This document shows, one piece after another, positions 23,801-38,100 of a stretch of 64,000 nucleotides of DNA. This stretch comes from Atherinomorus stipes (Eukaryota; Chordata; Actinopteri; Atheriniformes; Atherinidae). The translations under genes and the position numbers were made by a program. The stretch covers positions 1 to 64,000 of the forward strand of contig JALJCO010010480.1 of assembly GCA_023101725.1 (NCBI GenBank). The letters are read 5' to 3'. Each line of letters starts with the position of its first letter. Position 1 is the stretch's first letter. Under the pieces are notes generated by a model that did not search any database, was not told where the DNA came from, and was given only the letters and a program-made list of their open reading frames with translations.

Positions 23801-24379
23801 ACCGTGCCTTTGTGACTTGAATGAGGATGAATTCATGTCTGGGACTCAGACACTATTAGAAACCTGCAAAAAGTTGGGCCTCTGTTGCTTTTTGCAACCG
23901 TAGGAGACGCGGTGTGACTTGCAACACTCAGGCCGCTTGTGAGCACCCGTAAAGCGGACAAGTTTCTGCGCGAGAGCCGGTGAAAAAGCAGAGCTCATAA
24001 CTTTCTTTCTGAACATCCGATCTTGAAAATTCCAAATGTAGCTGGTAGCTAGTGTCCAAAATAAGAAGGGCAAAAGGGTTGGAAGCAGCTCCGGGGTCGT
24101 TCCTGGGAAGCAGGAGCGAAACTTCCCCAATCGCAATATCTCGGCGAGAAACGCTTAACGGGGCATTTTCAACACAGGAGCGTGTTAACCGTGCCTTTGT
24201 GACTTGAATGAGGATGAATTCATGTCTGGGACTCAGACACTATTAGAAACCTGCAAAAAGTTGGGCCTCTGTTGCTTTTTGCAACCGTAGGAGACGCGGT
24301 GTGACTTGCAACACTCAGGCCGCTTGTGAGCACCCGTAAAGCGGACAAGTTTCTGCGCGAGAGCCGGTGAAAAAGCAGA
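5805..24379. repeat. Array block 2: 48 homogenised A-A-G monomers (units 16-63)
   Basis: All 48 copies carry A at position 173, A at 216 and G at 271. The only difference I saw is a one-base A-run shortening in unit 55. This is the longest homogeneous run in the window, about 18.6 kb. The right-hand switch to block 3 lies between the C site of unit 63 (24208, A) and the B site of unit 64 (24552, G). Such a run implies recent amplification or very efficient conversion. Its exact copy number depends on the assembly. Confidence 0.92.
20898..21283. repeat. Unit 55: 386-bp monomer, one A lost
   Basis: The A-run at 21160-21163 has four A where the reference has five. It is the only irregular copy seen in the 48-unit A-A-G block. 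A true slippage event and a sequencing or assembly homopolymer error look the same from here. Confidence 0.88.
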
Positions 24380-27300
24380 GCTCATAACTTTCTTTCTGAA
24401 CATCCGATCTTGAAAATTCCAAATGTAGCTGGTAGCTAGTGTCCAAAATAAGAAGGGCAAAAGGGTTGGAAGCAGCTCCGGGGTCGTTCCTGGGAAGCAG
24501 GAGCGAAACTTCCCCAATCGCAATATCTCGGCGAGAAACGCTTAACGGGGCGTTTTCAACACAGGAGCGTGTTAACCGTGCCTTTGTGACTTGAGTGAGG
24601 ATGAATTCATGTCTGGGACTCAGACACTATTAGAAACCTGCAAAAAGTTGGGCCTCTGTTGCTTTTTGCAACCGTAGGAGACGCGGTGTGACTTGCAACA
24701 CTCAGGCCGCTTGTGAGCACCCGTAAAGCGGACAAGTTTCTGCGCGAGAGCCGGTGAAAAAGCAGAGCTCATAACTTTCTTTCTGAACATCCGATCTTGA
24801 AAATTCCAAATGTAGCTGGTAGCTAGTGTCCAAAATAAGAAGGGCAAAAGGGTTGGAAGCAGCTCCGGGGTCGTTCCTGGGAAGCAGGAGCGAAACTTCC
24901 CCAATCGCAATATCTCGGCGAGAAACGCTTAACGGGGCGTTTTCAACACAGGAGCGTGTTAACCGTGCCTTTGTGACTTGAGTGAGGATGAATTCATGTC
25001 TGGGACTCAGACACTATTAGAAACCTGCAAAAAGTTTGGCCTCTGTTGCTTTTTGCAACCGTAGGAGACGCGGTGTGACTTGCAACACTCAGGCCGCTTG
25101 TGAGCACCCGTAAAGCGGACAAGTTTCTGCGCGAGAGCCGGTGAAAAAGCAGAGCTCATAACTTTCTTTCTGAACATCCGATCTTGAAAATTCCAAATGT
25201 AGCTGGTAGCTAGTGTCCAAAATAAGAAGGGCAAAAGGGTTGGAAGCAGCTCCGGGGTCGTTCCTGGGAAGCAGGAGCGAAACTTCCCCAATCGCAATAT
25301 CTCGGCGAGAAACGCTTAACGGGGCGTTTTCAACACAGGAGCGTGTTAACCGTGCCTTTGTGACTTGAGTGAGGATGAATTCATGTCTGGGACTCAGACA
25401 CTATTAGAAACCTGCAAAAAGTTTGGCCTCTGTTGCTTTTTGCAACCGTAGGAGACGCGGTGTGACTTGCAACACTCAGGCCGCTTGTGAGCACCCGTAA
25501 AGCGGACAAGTTTCTGCGCGAGAGCCGGTGAAAAAGCAGAGCTCATAACTTTCTTTCTGAACATCCGATCTTGAAAATTCCAAATGTAGCTGGTAGCTAG
25601 TGTCCAAAATAAGAAGGGCAAAAGGGTTGGAAGCAGCTCCGGGGTCGTTCCTGGGAAGCAGGAGCGAAACTTCCCCAATCGCAATATCTCGGCGAGAAAC
25701 GCTTAACGGGGCGTTTTCAACACAGGAGCGTGTTAACCGTGCCTTTGTGACTTGAGTGAGGATGAATTCATGTCTGGGACTCAGACACTATTAGAAACCT
25801 GCAAAAAGTTTGGCCTCTGTTGCTTTTTGCAACCGTAGGAGACGCGGTGTGACTTGCAACACTCAGGCCGCTTGTGAGCACCCGTAAAGCGGACAAGTTT
25901 CTGCGCGAGAGCCGGTGAAAAAGCAGAGCTCATAACTTTCTTTCTGAACATCCGATCTTGAAAATTCCAAATGTAGCTGGTAGCTAGTGTCCAAAATAAG
26001 AAGGGCAAAAGGGTTGGAAGCAGCTCCGGGGTCGTTCCTGGGAAGCAGGAGCGAAACTTCCCCAATCGCAATATCTCGGCGAGAAACGCTTAACGGGGCG
26101 TTTTCAACACAGGAGCGTGTTAACCGTGCCTTTGTGACTTGAGTGAGGATGAATTCATGTCTGGGACTCAGACACTATTAGAAACCTGCAAAAAGTTTGG
26201 CCTCTGTTGCTTTTTGCAACCGTAGGAGACGCGGTGTGACTTGCAACACTCAGGCCGCTTGTGAGCACCCGTAAAGCGGACAAGTTTCTGCGCGAGAGCC
26301 GGTGAAAAAGCAGAGCTCATAACTTTCTTTCTGAACATCCGATCTTGAAAATTCCAAATGTAGCTGGTAGCTAGTGTCCAAAATAAGAAGGGCAAAAGGG
26401 TTGGAAGCAGCTCCGGGGTCGTTCCTGGGAAGCAGGAGCGAAACTTCCCCAATCGCAATATCTCGGCGAGAAACGCTTAACGGGGCGTTTTCAACACAGG
26501 AGCGTGTTAACCGTGCCTTTGTGACTTGAGTGAGGATGAATTCATGTCTGGGACTCAGACACTATTAGAAACCTGCAAAAAGTTGGGCCTCTGTTGCTTT
26601 TTGCAACCGTAGGAGACGCGGTGTGACTTGCAACACTCAGGCCGCTTGTGAGCACCCGTAAAGCGGACAAGTTTCTGCGCGAGAGCCGGTGAAAAAGCAG
26701 AGCTCATAACTTTCTTTCTGAACATCCGATCTTGAAAATTCCAAATGTAGCTGGTAGCTAGTGTCCAAAATAAGAAGGGCAAAAGGGTTGGAAGCAGCTC
26801 CGGGGTCGTTCCTGGGAAGCAGGAGCGAAACTTCCCCAATCGCAATATCTCGGCGAGAAACGCTTAACGGGGCGTTTTCAACACAGGAGCGTGTTAACCG
26901 TGCCTTTGTGACTTGAGTGAGGATGAATTCATGTCTGGGACTCAGACACTATTAGAAACCTGCAAAAAGTTTGGCCTCTGTTGCTTTTTGCAACCGTAGG
27001 AGACGCGGTGTGACTTGCAACACTCAGGCCGCTTGTGAGCACCCGTAAAGCGGACAAGTTTCTGCGCGAGAGCCGGTGAAAAAGCAGAGCTCATAACTTT
27101 CTTTCTGAACATCCGATCTTGAAAATTCCAAATGTAGCTGGTAGCTAGTGTCCAAAATAAGAAGGGCAAAAGGGTTGGAAGCAGCTCCGGGGTCGTTCCT
27201 GGGAAGCAGGAGCGAAACTTCCCCAATCGCAATATCTCGGCGAGAAACGCTTAACGGGGCGTTTTCAACACAGGAGCGTGTTAACCGTGCCTTTGTGACT

Positions 27301-30300
27301 TGAGTGAGGATGAATTCATGTCTGGGACTCAGACACTATTAGAAACCTGCAAAAAGTTTGGCCTCTGTTGCTTTTTGCAACCGTAGGAGACGCGGTGTGA
27401 CTTGCAACACTCAGGCCGCTTGTGAGCACCCGTAAAGCGGACAAGTTTCTGCGCGAGAGCCGGTGAAAAAGCAGAGCTCATAACTTTCTTTCTGAACATC
27501 CGATCTTGAAAATTCCAAATGTAGCTGGTAGCTAGTGTCCAAAATAAGAAGGGCAAAAGGGTTGGAAGCAGCTCCGGGGTCGTTCCTGGGAAGCAGGAGC
27601 GAAACTTCCCCAATCGCAATATCTCGGCGAGAAACGCTTAACGGGGCGTTTTCAACACAGGAGCGTGTTAACCGTGCCTTTGTGACTTGAGTGAGGATGA
27701 ATTCATGTCTGGGACTCAGACACTATTAGAAACCTGCAAAAAGTTTGGCCTCTGTTGCTTTTTGCAACCGTAGGAGACGCGGTGTGACTTGCAACACTCA
27801 GGCCGCTTGTGAGCACCCGTAAAGCGGACAAGTTTCTGCGCGAGAGCCGGTGAAAAAGCAGAGCTCATAACTTTCTTTCTGAACATCCGATCTTGAAAAT
27901 TCCAAATGTAGCTGGTAGCTAGTGTCCAAAATAAGAAGGGCAAAAGGGTTGGAAGCAGCTCCGGGGTCGTTCCTGGGAAGCAGGAGCGAAACTTCCCCAA
28001 TCGCAATATCTCGGCGAGAAACGCTTAACGGGGCGTTTTCAACACAGGAGCGTGTTAACCGTGCCTTTGTGACTTGAGTGAGGATGAATTCATGTCTGGG
28101 ACTCAGACACTATTAGAAACCTGCAAAAAGTTTGGCCTCTGTTGCTTTTTGCAACCGTAGGAGACGCGGTGTGACTTGCAACACTCAGGCCGCTTGTGAG
28201 CACCCGTAAAGCGGACAAGTTTCTGCGCGAGAGCCGGTGAAAAAGCAGAGCTCATAACTTTCTTTCTGAACATCCGATCTTGAAAATTCCAAATGTAGCT
28301 GGTAGCTAGTGTCCAAAATAAGAAGGGCAAAAGGGTTGGAAGCAGCTCCGGGGTCGTTCCTGGGAAGCAGGAGCGAAACTTCCCCAATCGCAATATCTCG
28401 GCGAGAAACGCTTAACGGGGCGTTTTCAACACAGGAGCGTGTTAACCGTGCCTTTGTGACTTGAGTGAGGATGAATTCATGTCTGGGACTCAGACACTAT
28501 TAGAAACCTGCAAAAAGTTTGGCCTCTGTTGCTTTTTGCAACCGTAGGAGACGCGGTGTGACTTGCAACACTCAGGCCGCTTGTGAGCACCCGTAAAGCG
28601 GACAAGTTTCTGCGCGAGAGCCGGTGAAAAAGCAGAGCTCATAACTTTCTTTCTGAACATCCGATCTTGAAAATTCCAAATGTAGCTGGTAGCTAGTGTC
28701 CAAAATAAGAAGGGCAAAAGGGTTGGAAGCAGCTCCGGGGTCGTTCCTGGGAAGCAGGAGCGAAACTTCCCCAATCGCAATATCTCGGCGAGAAACGCTT
28801 AACGGGGCGTTTTCAACACAGGAGCGTGTTAACCGTGCCTTTGTGACTTGAGTGAGGATGAATTCATGTCTGGGACTCAGACACTATTAGAAACCTGCAA
28901 AAAGTTTGGCCTCTGTTGCTTTTTGCAACCGTAGGAGACGCGGTGTGACTTGCAACACTCAGGCCGCTTGTGAGCACCCGTAAAGCGGACAAGTTTCTGC
29001 GCGAGAGCCGGTGAAAAAGCAGAGCTCATAACTTTCTTTCTGAACATCCGATCTTGAAAATTCCAAATGTAGCTGGTAGCTAGTGTCCAAAATAAGAAGG
29101 GCAAAAGGGTTGGAAGCAGCTCCGGGGTCGTTCCTGGGAAGCAGGAGCGAAACTTCCCCAATCGCAATATCTCGGCGAGAAACGCTTAACGGGGCGTTTT
29201 CAACACAGGAGCGTGTTAACCGTGCCTTTGTGACTTGAGTGAGGATGAATTCATGTCTGGGACTCAGACACTATTAGAAACCTGCAAAAAGTTTGGCCTC
29301 TGTTGCTTTTTGCAACCGTAGGAGACGCGGTGTGACTTGCAACACTCAGGCCGCTTGTGAGCACCCGTAAAGCGGACAAGTTTCTGCGCGAGAGCCGGTG
29401 AAAAAGCAGAGCTCATAACTTTCTTTCTGAACATCCGATCTTGAAAATTCCAAATGTAGCTGGTAGCTAGTGTCCAAAATAAGAAGGGCAAAAGGGTTGG
29501 AAGCAGCTCCGGGGTCGTTCCTGGGAAGCAGGAGCGAAACTTCCCCAATCGCAATATCTCGGCGAGAAACGCTTAACGGGGCGTTTTCAACACAGGAGCG
29601 TGTTAACCGTGCCTTTGTGACTTGAGTGAGGATGAATTCATGTCTGGGACTCAGACACTATTAGAAACCTGCAAAAAGTTTGGCCTCTGTTGCTTTTTGC
29701 AACCGTAGGAGACGCGGTGTGACTTGCAACACTCAGGCCGCTTGTGAGCACCCGTAAAGCGGACAAGTTTCTGCGCGAGAGCCGGTGAAAAAGCAGAGCT
29801 CATAACTTTCTTTCTGAACATCCGATCTTGAAAATTCCAAATGTAGCTGGTAGCTAGTGTCCAAAATAAGAAGGGCAAAAGGGTTGGAAGCAGCTCCGGG
29901 GTCGTTCCTGGGAAGCAGGAGCGAAACTTCCCCAATCGCAATATCTCGGCGAGAAACGCTTAACGGGGCGTTTTCAACACAGGAGCGTGTTAACCGTGCC
30001 TTTGTGACTTGAGTGAGGATGAATTCATGTCTGGGACTCAGACACTATTAGAAACCTGCAAAAAGTTTGGCCTCTGTTGCTTTTTGCAACCGTAGGAGAC
30101 GCGGTGTGACTTGCAACACTCAGGCCGCTTGTGAGCACCCGTAAAGCGGACAAGTTTCTGCGCGAGAGCCGGTGAAAAAGCAGAGCTCATAACTTTCTTT
30201 CTGAACATCCGATCTTGAAAATTCCAAATGTAGCTGGTAGCTAGTGTCCAAAATAAGAAGGGCAAAAGGGTTGGAAGCAGCTCCGGGGTCGTTCCTGGGA

Positions 30301-30573
30301 AGCAGGAGCGAAACTTCCCCAATCGCAATATCTCGGCGAGAAACGCTTAACGGGGCGTTTTCAACACAGGAGCGTGTTAACCGTGCCTTTGTGACTTGAG
30401 TGAGGATGAATTCATGTCTGGGACTCAGACACTATTAGAAACCTGCAAAAAGTTTGGCCTCTGTTGCTTTTTGCAACCGTAGGAGAGACGCGGTGTGACT
30501 TGCAACACTCAGGCCGCTTGTGAGCACCCGTAAAGCGGACAAGTTTCTGCGCGAGAGCCGGTGAAAAAGCAGA
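24380..30573. repeat. Array block 3: mostly G-G-T monomers (units 64-79)
   Basis: Units 65-68 and 70-79 carry T at position 271 together with G at 173 and 216. Unit 64, the first in the block, and unit 69 carry G at 271. The last member, unit 79, has a 2-bp AG insertion. The T allele at 271 is otherwise seen in units 1, 2, 3 and 6 and in block 5, and never with A at position 216. Confidence 0.92.
30185..30573. repeat. Unit 79: 389-bp monomer with a 2-bp AG insertion
   Basis: At 30481-30490 the reference aggagacg reads aggagagacg, one extra AG in a short GA repeat (about monomer position 299). Position 271 is T. This is the last copy of the G-G-T block. Confidence 0.92.
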
Positions 30574-31734
30574 GCTCATAACTTTCTTTCTGAACATCCG
30601 ATCTTGAAAATTCCAAATGTAGCTGGTAGCTAGTGTCCAAAATAAGAAGGGCAAAAGGGTTGGAAGCAGCTCCGGGGTCGTTCCTGGGAAGCAGGAGCGA
30701 AACTTCCCCAATCGCAATATCTCGGCGAGAAACGCTTAACGGGGCGTTTTCAACACAGGAGCGTGTTAACCGTGCCTTTGTGACTTGAGTGAGGATGAAT
30801 TCATGTCTGGGACTCAGACACTATTAGAAACCTGCAAAAAGTTGGGCCTCTGTTGCTTTTTGCAACCGTAGGAGACGCGGTGTGACTTGCAACACTCAGG
30901 CCGCTTGTGAGCACCCGTAAAGCGGACAAGTTTCTGCGCGAGAGCCGGTGAAAAAGCAGAGCTCATAACTTTCTTTCTGAACATCCGATCTTGAAAATTC
31001 CAAATGTAGCTGGTAGCTAGTGTCCAAAATAAGAAGGGCAAAAGGGTTGGAAGCAGCTCCGGGGTCGTTCCTGGGAAGCAGGAGCGAAACTTCCCCAATC
31101 GCAATATCTCGGCGAGAAACGCTTAACGGGGCGTTTTCAACACAGGAGCGTGTTAACCGTGCCTTTGTGACTTGAGTGAGGATGAATTCATGTCTGGGAC
31201 TCAGACACTATTAGAAACCTGCAAAAAGTTGGGCCTCTGTTGCTTTTTGCAACCGTAGGAGACGCGGTGTGACTTGCAACACTCAGGCCGCTTGTGAGCA
31301 CCCGTAAAGCGGACAAGTTTCTGCGCGAGAGCCGGTGAAAAAGCAGAGCTCATAACTTTCTTTCTGAACATCCGATCTTGAAAATTCCAAATGTAGCTGG
31401 TAGCTAGTGTCCAAAATAAGAAGGGCAAAAGGGTTGGAAGCAGCTCCGGGGTCGTTCCTGGGAAGCAGGAGCGAAACTTCCCCAATCGCAATATCTCGGC
31501 GAGAAACGCTTAACGGGGCGTTTTCAACACAGGAGCGTGTTAACCGTGCCTTTGTGACTTGAGTGAGGATGAATTCATGTCTGGGACTCAGACACTATTA
31601 GAAACCTGCAAAAAGTTGGGCCTCTGTTGCTTTTTGCAACCGTAGGAGACGCGGTGTGACTTGCAACACTCAGGCCGCTTGTGAGCACCCGTAAAGCGGA
31701 CAAGTTTCTGCGCGAGAGCCGGTGAAAAAGCAGA

Positions 31735-32122
31735 GCTCATAACTTTCTTTCTGAACATCCGATCTTGAAAATTCCAAATGTAGCTGGTAGCTAGTGTCCA
31801 AAATAAGAAGGGCAAAAGGGTTGGAAGCAGCTCCGGGGTCGTTCCTGGGAAGCAGGAGCGAAACTTCCCCAATCGCAATATCTCGGCGAGAAACGCTTAA
31901 CGGGGCGTTTTCAACACAGGAGCGTGTTAACCGTGCCTTTGTGACTTGAGTGAGGATGAATTCATGTCTGGGACTCAGACACTATTAGAAACCTGCAAAA
32001 AGTTGGGGCCTCTGTTGCTTTTTGCAACCGTAGGAGACGCGGTGTGACTTGCAACACTCAGGCCGCTTGTGAGCACCCGTAAAGCGGACAAGTTTCTGCG
32101 CGAGAGCCGGTGAAAAAGCAGA
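31735..32122. repeat. Unit 83: 388-bp monomer, one G gained
   Basis: The G-run following the A-tract (32005-32008) has four G instead of three, at the polymorphic site 271. All else matches the G-G-G type. Confidence 0.88.
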
Positions 32123-35100
32123 GCTCATAACTTTCTTTCTGAACATCCGATCTTGAAAATTCCAAATGTAGCTGGTAGCTAGTGTCCAAAATAAGAAGGG
32201 CAAAAGGGTTGGAAGCAGCTCCGGGGTCGTTCCTGGGAAGCAGGAGCGAAACTTCCCCAATCGCAATATCTCGGCGAGAAACGCTTAACGGGGCGTTTTC
32301 AACACAGGAGCGTGTTAACCGTGCCTTTGTGACTTGAGTGAGGATGAATTCATGTCTGGGACTCAGACACTATTAGAAACCTGCAAAAAGTTGGGCCTCT
32401 GTTGCTTTTTGCAACCGTAGGAGACGCGGTGTGACTTGCAACACTCAGGCCGCTTGTGAGCACCCGTAAAGCGGACAAGTTTCTGCGCGAGAGCCGGTGA
32501 AAAAGCAGAGCTCATAACTTTCTTTCTGAACATCCGATCTTGAAAATTCCAAATGTAGCTGGTAGCTAGTGTCCAAAATAAGAAGGGCAAAAGGGTTGGA
32601 AGCAGCTCCGGGGTCGTTCCTGGGAAGCAGGAGCGAAACTTCCCCAATCGCAATATCTCGGCGAGAAACGCTTAACGGGGCGTTTTCAACACAGGAGCGT
32701 GTTAACCGTGCCTTTGTGACTTGAGTGAGGATGAATTCATGTCTGGGACTCAGACACTATTAGAAACCTGCAAAAAGTTGGGCCTCTGTTGCTTTTTGCA
32801 ACCGTAGGAGACGCGGTGTGACTTGCAACACTCAGGCCGCTTGTGAGCACCCGTAAAGCGGACAAGTTTCTGCGCGAGAGCCGGTGAAAAAGCAGAGCTC
32901 ATAACTTTCTTTCTGAACATCCGATCTTGAAAATTCCAAATGTAGCTGGTAGCTAGTGTCCAAAATAAGAAGGGCAAAAGGGTTGGAAGCAGCTCCGGGG
33001 TCGTTCCTGGGAAGCAGGAGCGAAACTTCCCCAATCGCAATATCTCGGCGAGAAACGCTTAACGGGGCGTTTTCAACACAGGAGCGTGTTAACCGTGCCT
33101 TTGTGACTTGAGTGAGGATGAATTCATGTCTGGGACTCAGACACTATTAGAAACCTGCAAAAAGTTGGGCCTCTGTTGCTTTTTGCAACCGTAGGAGACG
33201 CGGTGTGACTTGCAACACTCAGGCCGCTTGTGAGCACCCGTAAAGCGGACAAGTTTCTGCGCGAGAGCCGGTGAAAAAGCAGAGCTCATAACTTTCTTTC
33301 TGAACATCCGATCTTGAAAATTCCAAATGTAGCTGGTAGCTAGTGTCCAAAATAAGAAGGGCAAAAGGGTTGGAAGCAGCTCCGGGGTCGTTCCTGGGAA
33401 GCAGGAGCGAAACTTCCCCAATCGCAATATCTCGGCGAGAAACGCTTAACGGGGCGTTTTCAACACAGGAGCGTGTTAACCGTGCCTTTGTGACTTGAGT
33501 GAGGATGAATTCATGTCTGGGACTCAGACACTATTAGAAACCTGCAAAAAGTTGGGCCTCTGTTGCTTTTTGCAACCGTAGGAGACGCGGTGTGACTTGC
33601 AACACTCAGGCCGCTTGTGAGCACCCGTAAAGCGGACAAGTTTCTGCGCGAGAGCCGGTGAAAAAGCAGAGCTCATAACTTTCTTTCTGAACATCCGATC
33701 TTGAAAATTCCAAATGTAGCTGGTAGCTAGTGTCCAAAATAAGAAGGGCAAAAGGGTTGGAAGCAGCTCCGGGGTCGTTCCTGGGAAGCAGGAGCGAAAC
33801 TTCCCCAATCGCAATATCTCGGCGAGAAACGCTTAACGGGGCGTTTTCAACACAGGAGCGTGTTAACCGTGCCTTTGTGACTTGAGTGAGGATGAATTCA
33901 TGTCTGGGACTCAGACACTATTAGAAACCTGCAAAAAGTTGGGCCTCTGTTGCTTTTTGCAACCGTAGGAGACGCGGTGTGACTTGCAACACTCAGGCCG
34001 CTTGTGAGCACCCGTAAAGCGGACAAGTTTCTGCGCGAGAGCCGGTGAAAAAGCAGAGCTCATAACTTTCTTTCTGAACATCCGATCTTGAAAATTCCAA
34101 ATGTAGCTGGTAGCTAGTGTCCAAAATAAGAAGGGCAAAAGGGTTGGAAGCAGCTCCGGGGTCGTTCCTGGGAAGCAGGAGCGAAACTTCCCCAATCGCA
34201 ATATCTCGGCGAGAAACGCTTAACGGGGCGTTTTCAACACAGGAGCGTGTTAACCGTGCCTTTGTGACTTGAGTGAGGATGAATTCATGTCTGGGACTCA
34301 GACACTATTAGAAACCTGCAAAAAGTTGGGCCTCTGTTGCTTTTTGCAACCGTAGGAGACGCGGTGTGACTTGCAACACTCAGGCCGCTTGTGAGCACCC
34401 GTAAAGCGGACAAGTTTCTGCGCGAGAGCCGGTGAAAAAGCAGAGCTCATAACTTTCTTTCTGAACATCCGATCTTGAAAATTCCAAATGTAGCTGGTAG
34501 CTAGTGTCCAAAATAAGAAGGGCAAAAGGGTTGGAAGCAGCTCCGGGGTCGTTCCTGGGAAGCAGGAGCGAAACTTCCCCAATCGCAATATCTCGGCGAG
34601 AAACGCTTAACGGGGCGTTTTCAACACAGGAGCGTGTTAACCGTGCCTTTGTGACTTGAGTGAGGATGAATTCATGTCTGGGACTCAGACACTATTAGAA
34701 ACCTGCAAAAAGTTGGGCCTCTGTTGCTTTTTGCAACCGTAGGAGACGCGGTGTGACTTGCAACACTCAGGCCGCTTGTGAGCACCCGTAAAGCGGACAA
34801 GTTTCTGCGCGAGAGCCGGTGAAAAAGCAGAGCTCATAACTTTCTTTCTGAACATCCGATCTTGAAAATTCCAAATGTAGCTGGTAGCTAGTGTCCAAAA
34901 TAAGAAGGGCAAAAGGGTTGGAAGCAGCTCCGGGGTCGTTCCTGGGAAGCAGGAGCGAAACTTCCCCAATCGCAATATCTCGGCGAGAAACGCTTAACGG
35001 GGCGTTTTCAACACAGGAGCGTGTTAACCGTGCCTTTGTGACTTGAGTGAGGATGAATTCATGTCTGGGACTCAGACACTATTAGAAACCTGCAAAAAGT

Positions 35101-38100
35101 TGGGCCTCTGTTGCTTTTTGCAACCGTAGGAGACGCGGTGTGACTTGCAACACTCAGGCCGCTTGTGAGCACCCGTAAAGCGGACAAGTTTCTGCGCGAG
35201 AGCCGGTGAAAAAGCAGAGCTCATAACTTTCTTTCTGAACATCCGATCTTGAAAATTCCAAATGTAGCTGGTAGCTAGTGTCCAAAATAAGAAGGGCAAA
35301 AGGGTTGGAAGCAGCTCCGGGGTCGTTCCTGGGAAGCAGGAGCGAAACTTCCCCAATCGCAATATCTCGGCGAGAAACGCTTAACGGGGCGTTTTCAACA
35401 CAGGAGCGTGTTAACCGTGCCTTTGTGACTTGAGTGAGGATGAATTCATGTCTGGGACTCAGACACTATTAGAAACCTGCAAAAAGTTGGGCCTCTGTTG
35501 CTTTTTGCAACCGTAGGAGACGCGGTGTGACTTGCAACACTCAGGCCGCTTGTGAGCACCCGTAAAGCGGACAAGTTTCTGCGCGAGAGCCGGTGAAAAA
35601 GCAGAGCTCATAACTTTCTTTCTGAACATCCGATCTTGAAAATTCCAAATGTAGCTGGTAGCTAGTGTCCAAAATAAGAAGGGCAAAAGGGTTGGAAGCA
35701 GCTCCGGGGTCGTTCCTGGGAAGCAGGAGCGAAACTTCCCCAATCGCAATATCTCGGCGAGAAACGCTTAACGGGGCGTTTTCAACACAGGAGCGTGTTA
35801 ACCGTGCCTTTGTGACTTGAGTGAGGATGAATTCATGTCTGGGACTCAGACACTATTAGAAACCTGCAAAAAGTTGGGCCTCTGTTGCTTTTTGCAACCG
35901 TAGGAGACGCGGTGTGACTTGCAACACTCAGGCCGCTTGTGAGCACCCGTAAAGCGGACAAGTTTCTGCGCGAGAGCCGGTGAAAAAGCAGAGCTCATAA
36001 CTTTCTTTCTGAACATCCGATCTTGAAAATTCCAAATGTAGCTGGTAGCTAGTGTCCAAAATAAGAAGGGCAAAAGGGTTGGAAGCAGCTCCGGGGTCGT
36101 TCCTGGGAAGCAGGAGCGAAACTTCCCCAATCGCAATATCTCGGCGAGAAACGCTTAACGGGGCGTTTTCAACACAGGAGCGTGTTAACCGTGCCTTTGT
36201 GACTTGAGTGAGGATGAATTCATGTCTGGGACTCAGACACTATTAGAAACCTGCAAAAAGTTGGGCCTCTGTTGCTTTTTGCAACCGTAGGAGACGCGGT
36301 GTGACTTGCAACACTCAGGCCGCTTGTGAGCACCCGTAAAGCGGACAAGTTTCTGCGCGAGAGCCGGTGAAAAAGCAGAGCTCATAACTTTCTTTCTGAA
36401 CATCCGATCTTGAAAATTCCAAATGTAGCTGGTAGCTAGTGTCCAAAATAAGAAGGGCAAAAGGGTTGGAAGCAGCTCCGGGGTCGTTCCTGGGAAGCAG
36501 GAGCGAAACTTCCCCAATCGCAATATCTCGGCGAGAAACGCTTAACGGGGCGTTTTCAACACAGGAGCGTGTTAACCGTGCCTTTGTGACTTGAGTGAGG
36601 ATGAATTCATGTCTGGGACTCAGACACTATTAGAAACCTGCAAAAAGTTGGGCCTCTGTTGCTTTTTGCAACCGTAGGAGACGCGGTGTGACTTGCAACA
36701 CTCAGGCCGCTTGTGAGCACCCGTAAAGCGGACAAGTTTCTGCGCGAGAGCCGGTGAAAAAGCAGAGCTCATAACTTTCTTTCTGAACATCCGATCTTGA
36801 AAATTCCAAATGTAGCTGGTAGCTAGTGTCCAAAATAAGAAGGGCAAAAGGGTTGGAAGCAGCTCCGGGGTCGTTCCTGGGAAGCAGGAGCGAAACTTCC
36901 CCAATCGCAATATCTCGGCGAGAAACGCTTAACGGGGCGTTTTCAACACAGGAGCGTGTTAACCGTGCCTTTGTGACTTGAGTGAGGATGAATTCATGTC
37001 TGGGACTCAGACACTATTAGAAACCTGCAAAAAGTTGGGCCTCTGTTGCTTTTTGCAACCGTAGGAGACGCGGTGTGACTTGCAACACTCAGGCCGCTTG
37101 TGAGCACCCGTAAAGCGGACAAGTTTCTGCGCGAGAGCCGGTGAAAAAGCAGAGCTCATAACTTTCTTTCTGAACATCCGATCTTGAAAATTCCAAATGT
37201 AGCTGGTAGCTAGTGTCCAAAATAAGAAGGGCAAAAGGGTTGGAAGCAGCTCCGGGGTCGTTCCTGGGAAGCAGGAGCGAAACTTCCCCAATCGCAATAT
37301 CTCGGCGAGAAACGCTTAACGGGGCGTTTTCAACACAGGAGCGTGTTAACCGTGCCTTTGTGACTTGAGTGAGGATGAATTCATGTCTGGGACTCAGACA
37401 CTATTAGAAACCTGCAAAAAGTTGGGCCTCTGTTGCTTTTTGCAACCGTAGGAGACGCGGTGTGACTTGCAACACTCAGGCCGCTTGTGAGCACCCGTAA
37501 AGCGGACAAGTTTCTGCGCGAGAGCCGGTGAAAAAGCAGAGCTCATAACTTTCTTTCTGAACATCCGATCTTGAAAATTCCAAATGTAGCTGGTAGCTAG
37601 TGTCCAAAATAAGAAGGGCAAAAGGGTTGGAAGCAGCTCCGGGGTCGTTCCTGGGAAGCAGGAGCGAAACTTCCCCAATCGCAATATCTCGGCGAGAAAC
37701 GCTTAACGGGGCGTTTTCAACACAGGAGCGTGTTAACCGTGCCTTTGTGACTTGAGTGAGGATGAATTCATGTCTGGGACTCAGACACTATTAGAAACCT
37801 GCAAAAAGTTGGGCCTCTGTTGCTTTTTGCAACCGTAGGAGACGCGGTGTGACTTGCAACACTCAGGCCGCTTGTGAGCACCCGTAAAGCGGACAAGTTT
37901 CTGCGCGAGAGCCGGTGAAAAAGCAGAGCTCATAACTTTCTTTCTGAACATCCGATCTTGAAAATTCCAAATGTAGCTGGTAGCTAGTGTCCAAAATAAG
38001 AAGGGCAAAAGGGTTGGAAGCAGCTCCGGGGTCGTTCCTGGGAAGCAGGAGCGAAACTTCCCCAATCGCAATATCTCGGCGAGAAACGCTTAACGGGGCG

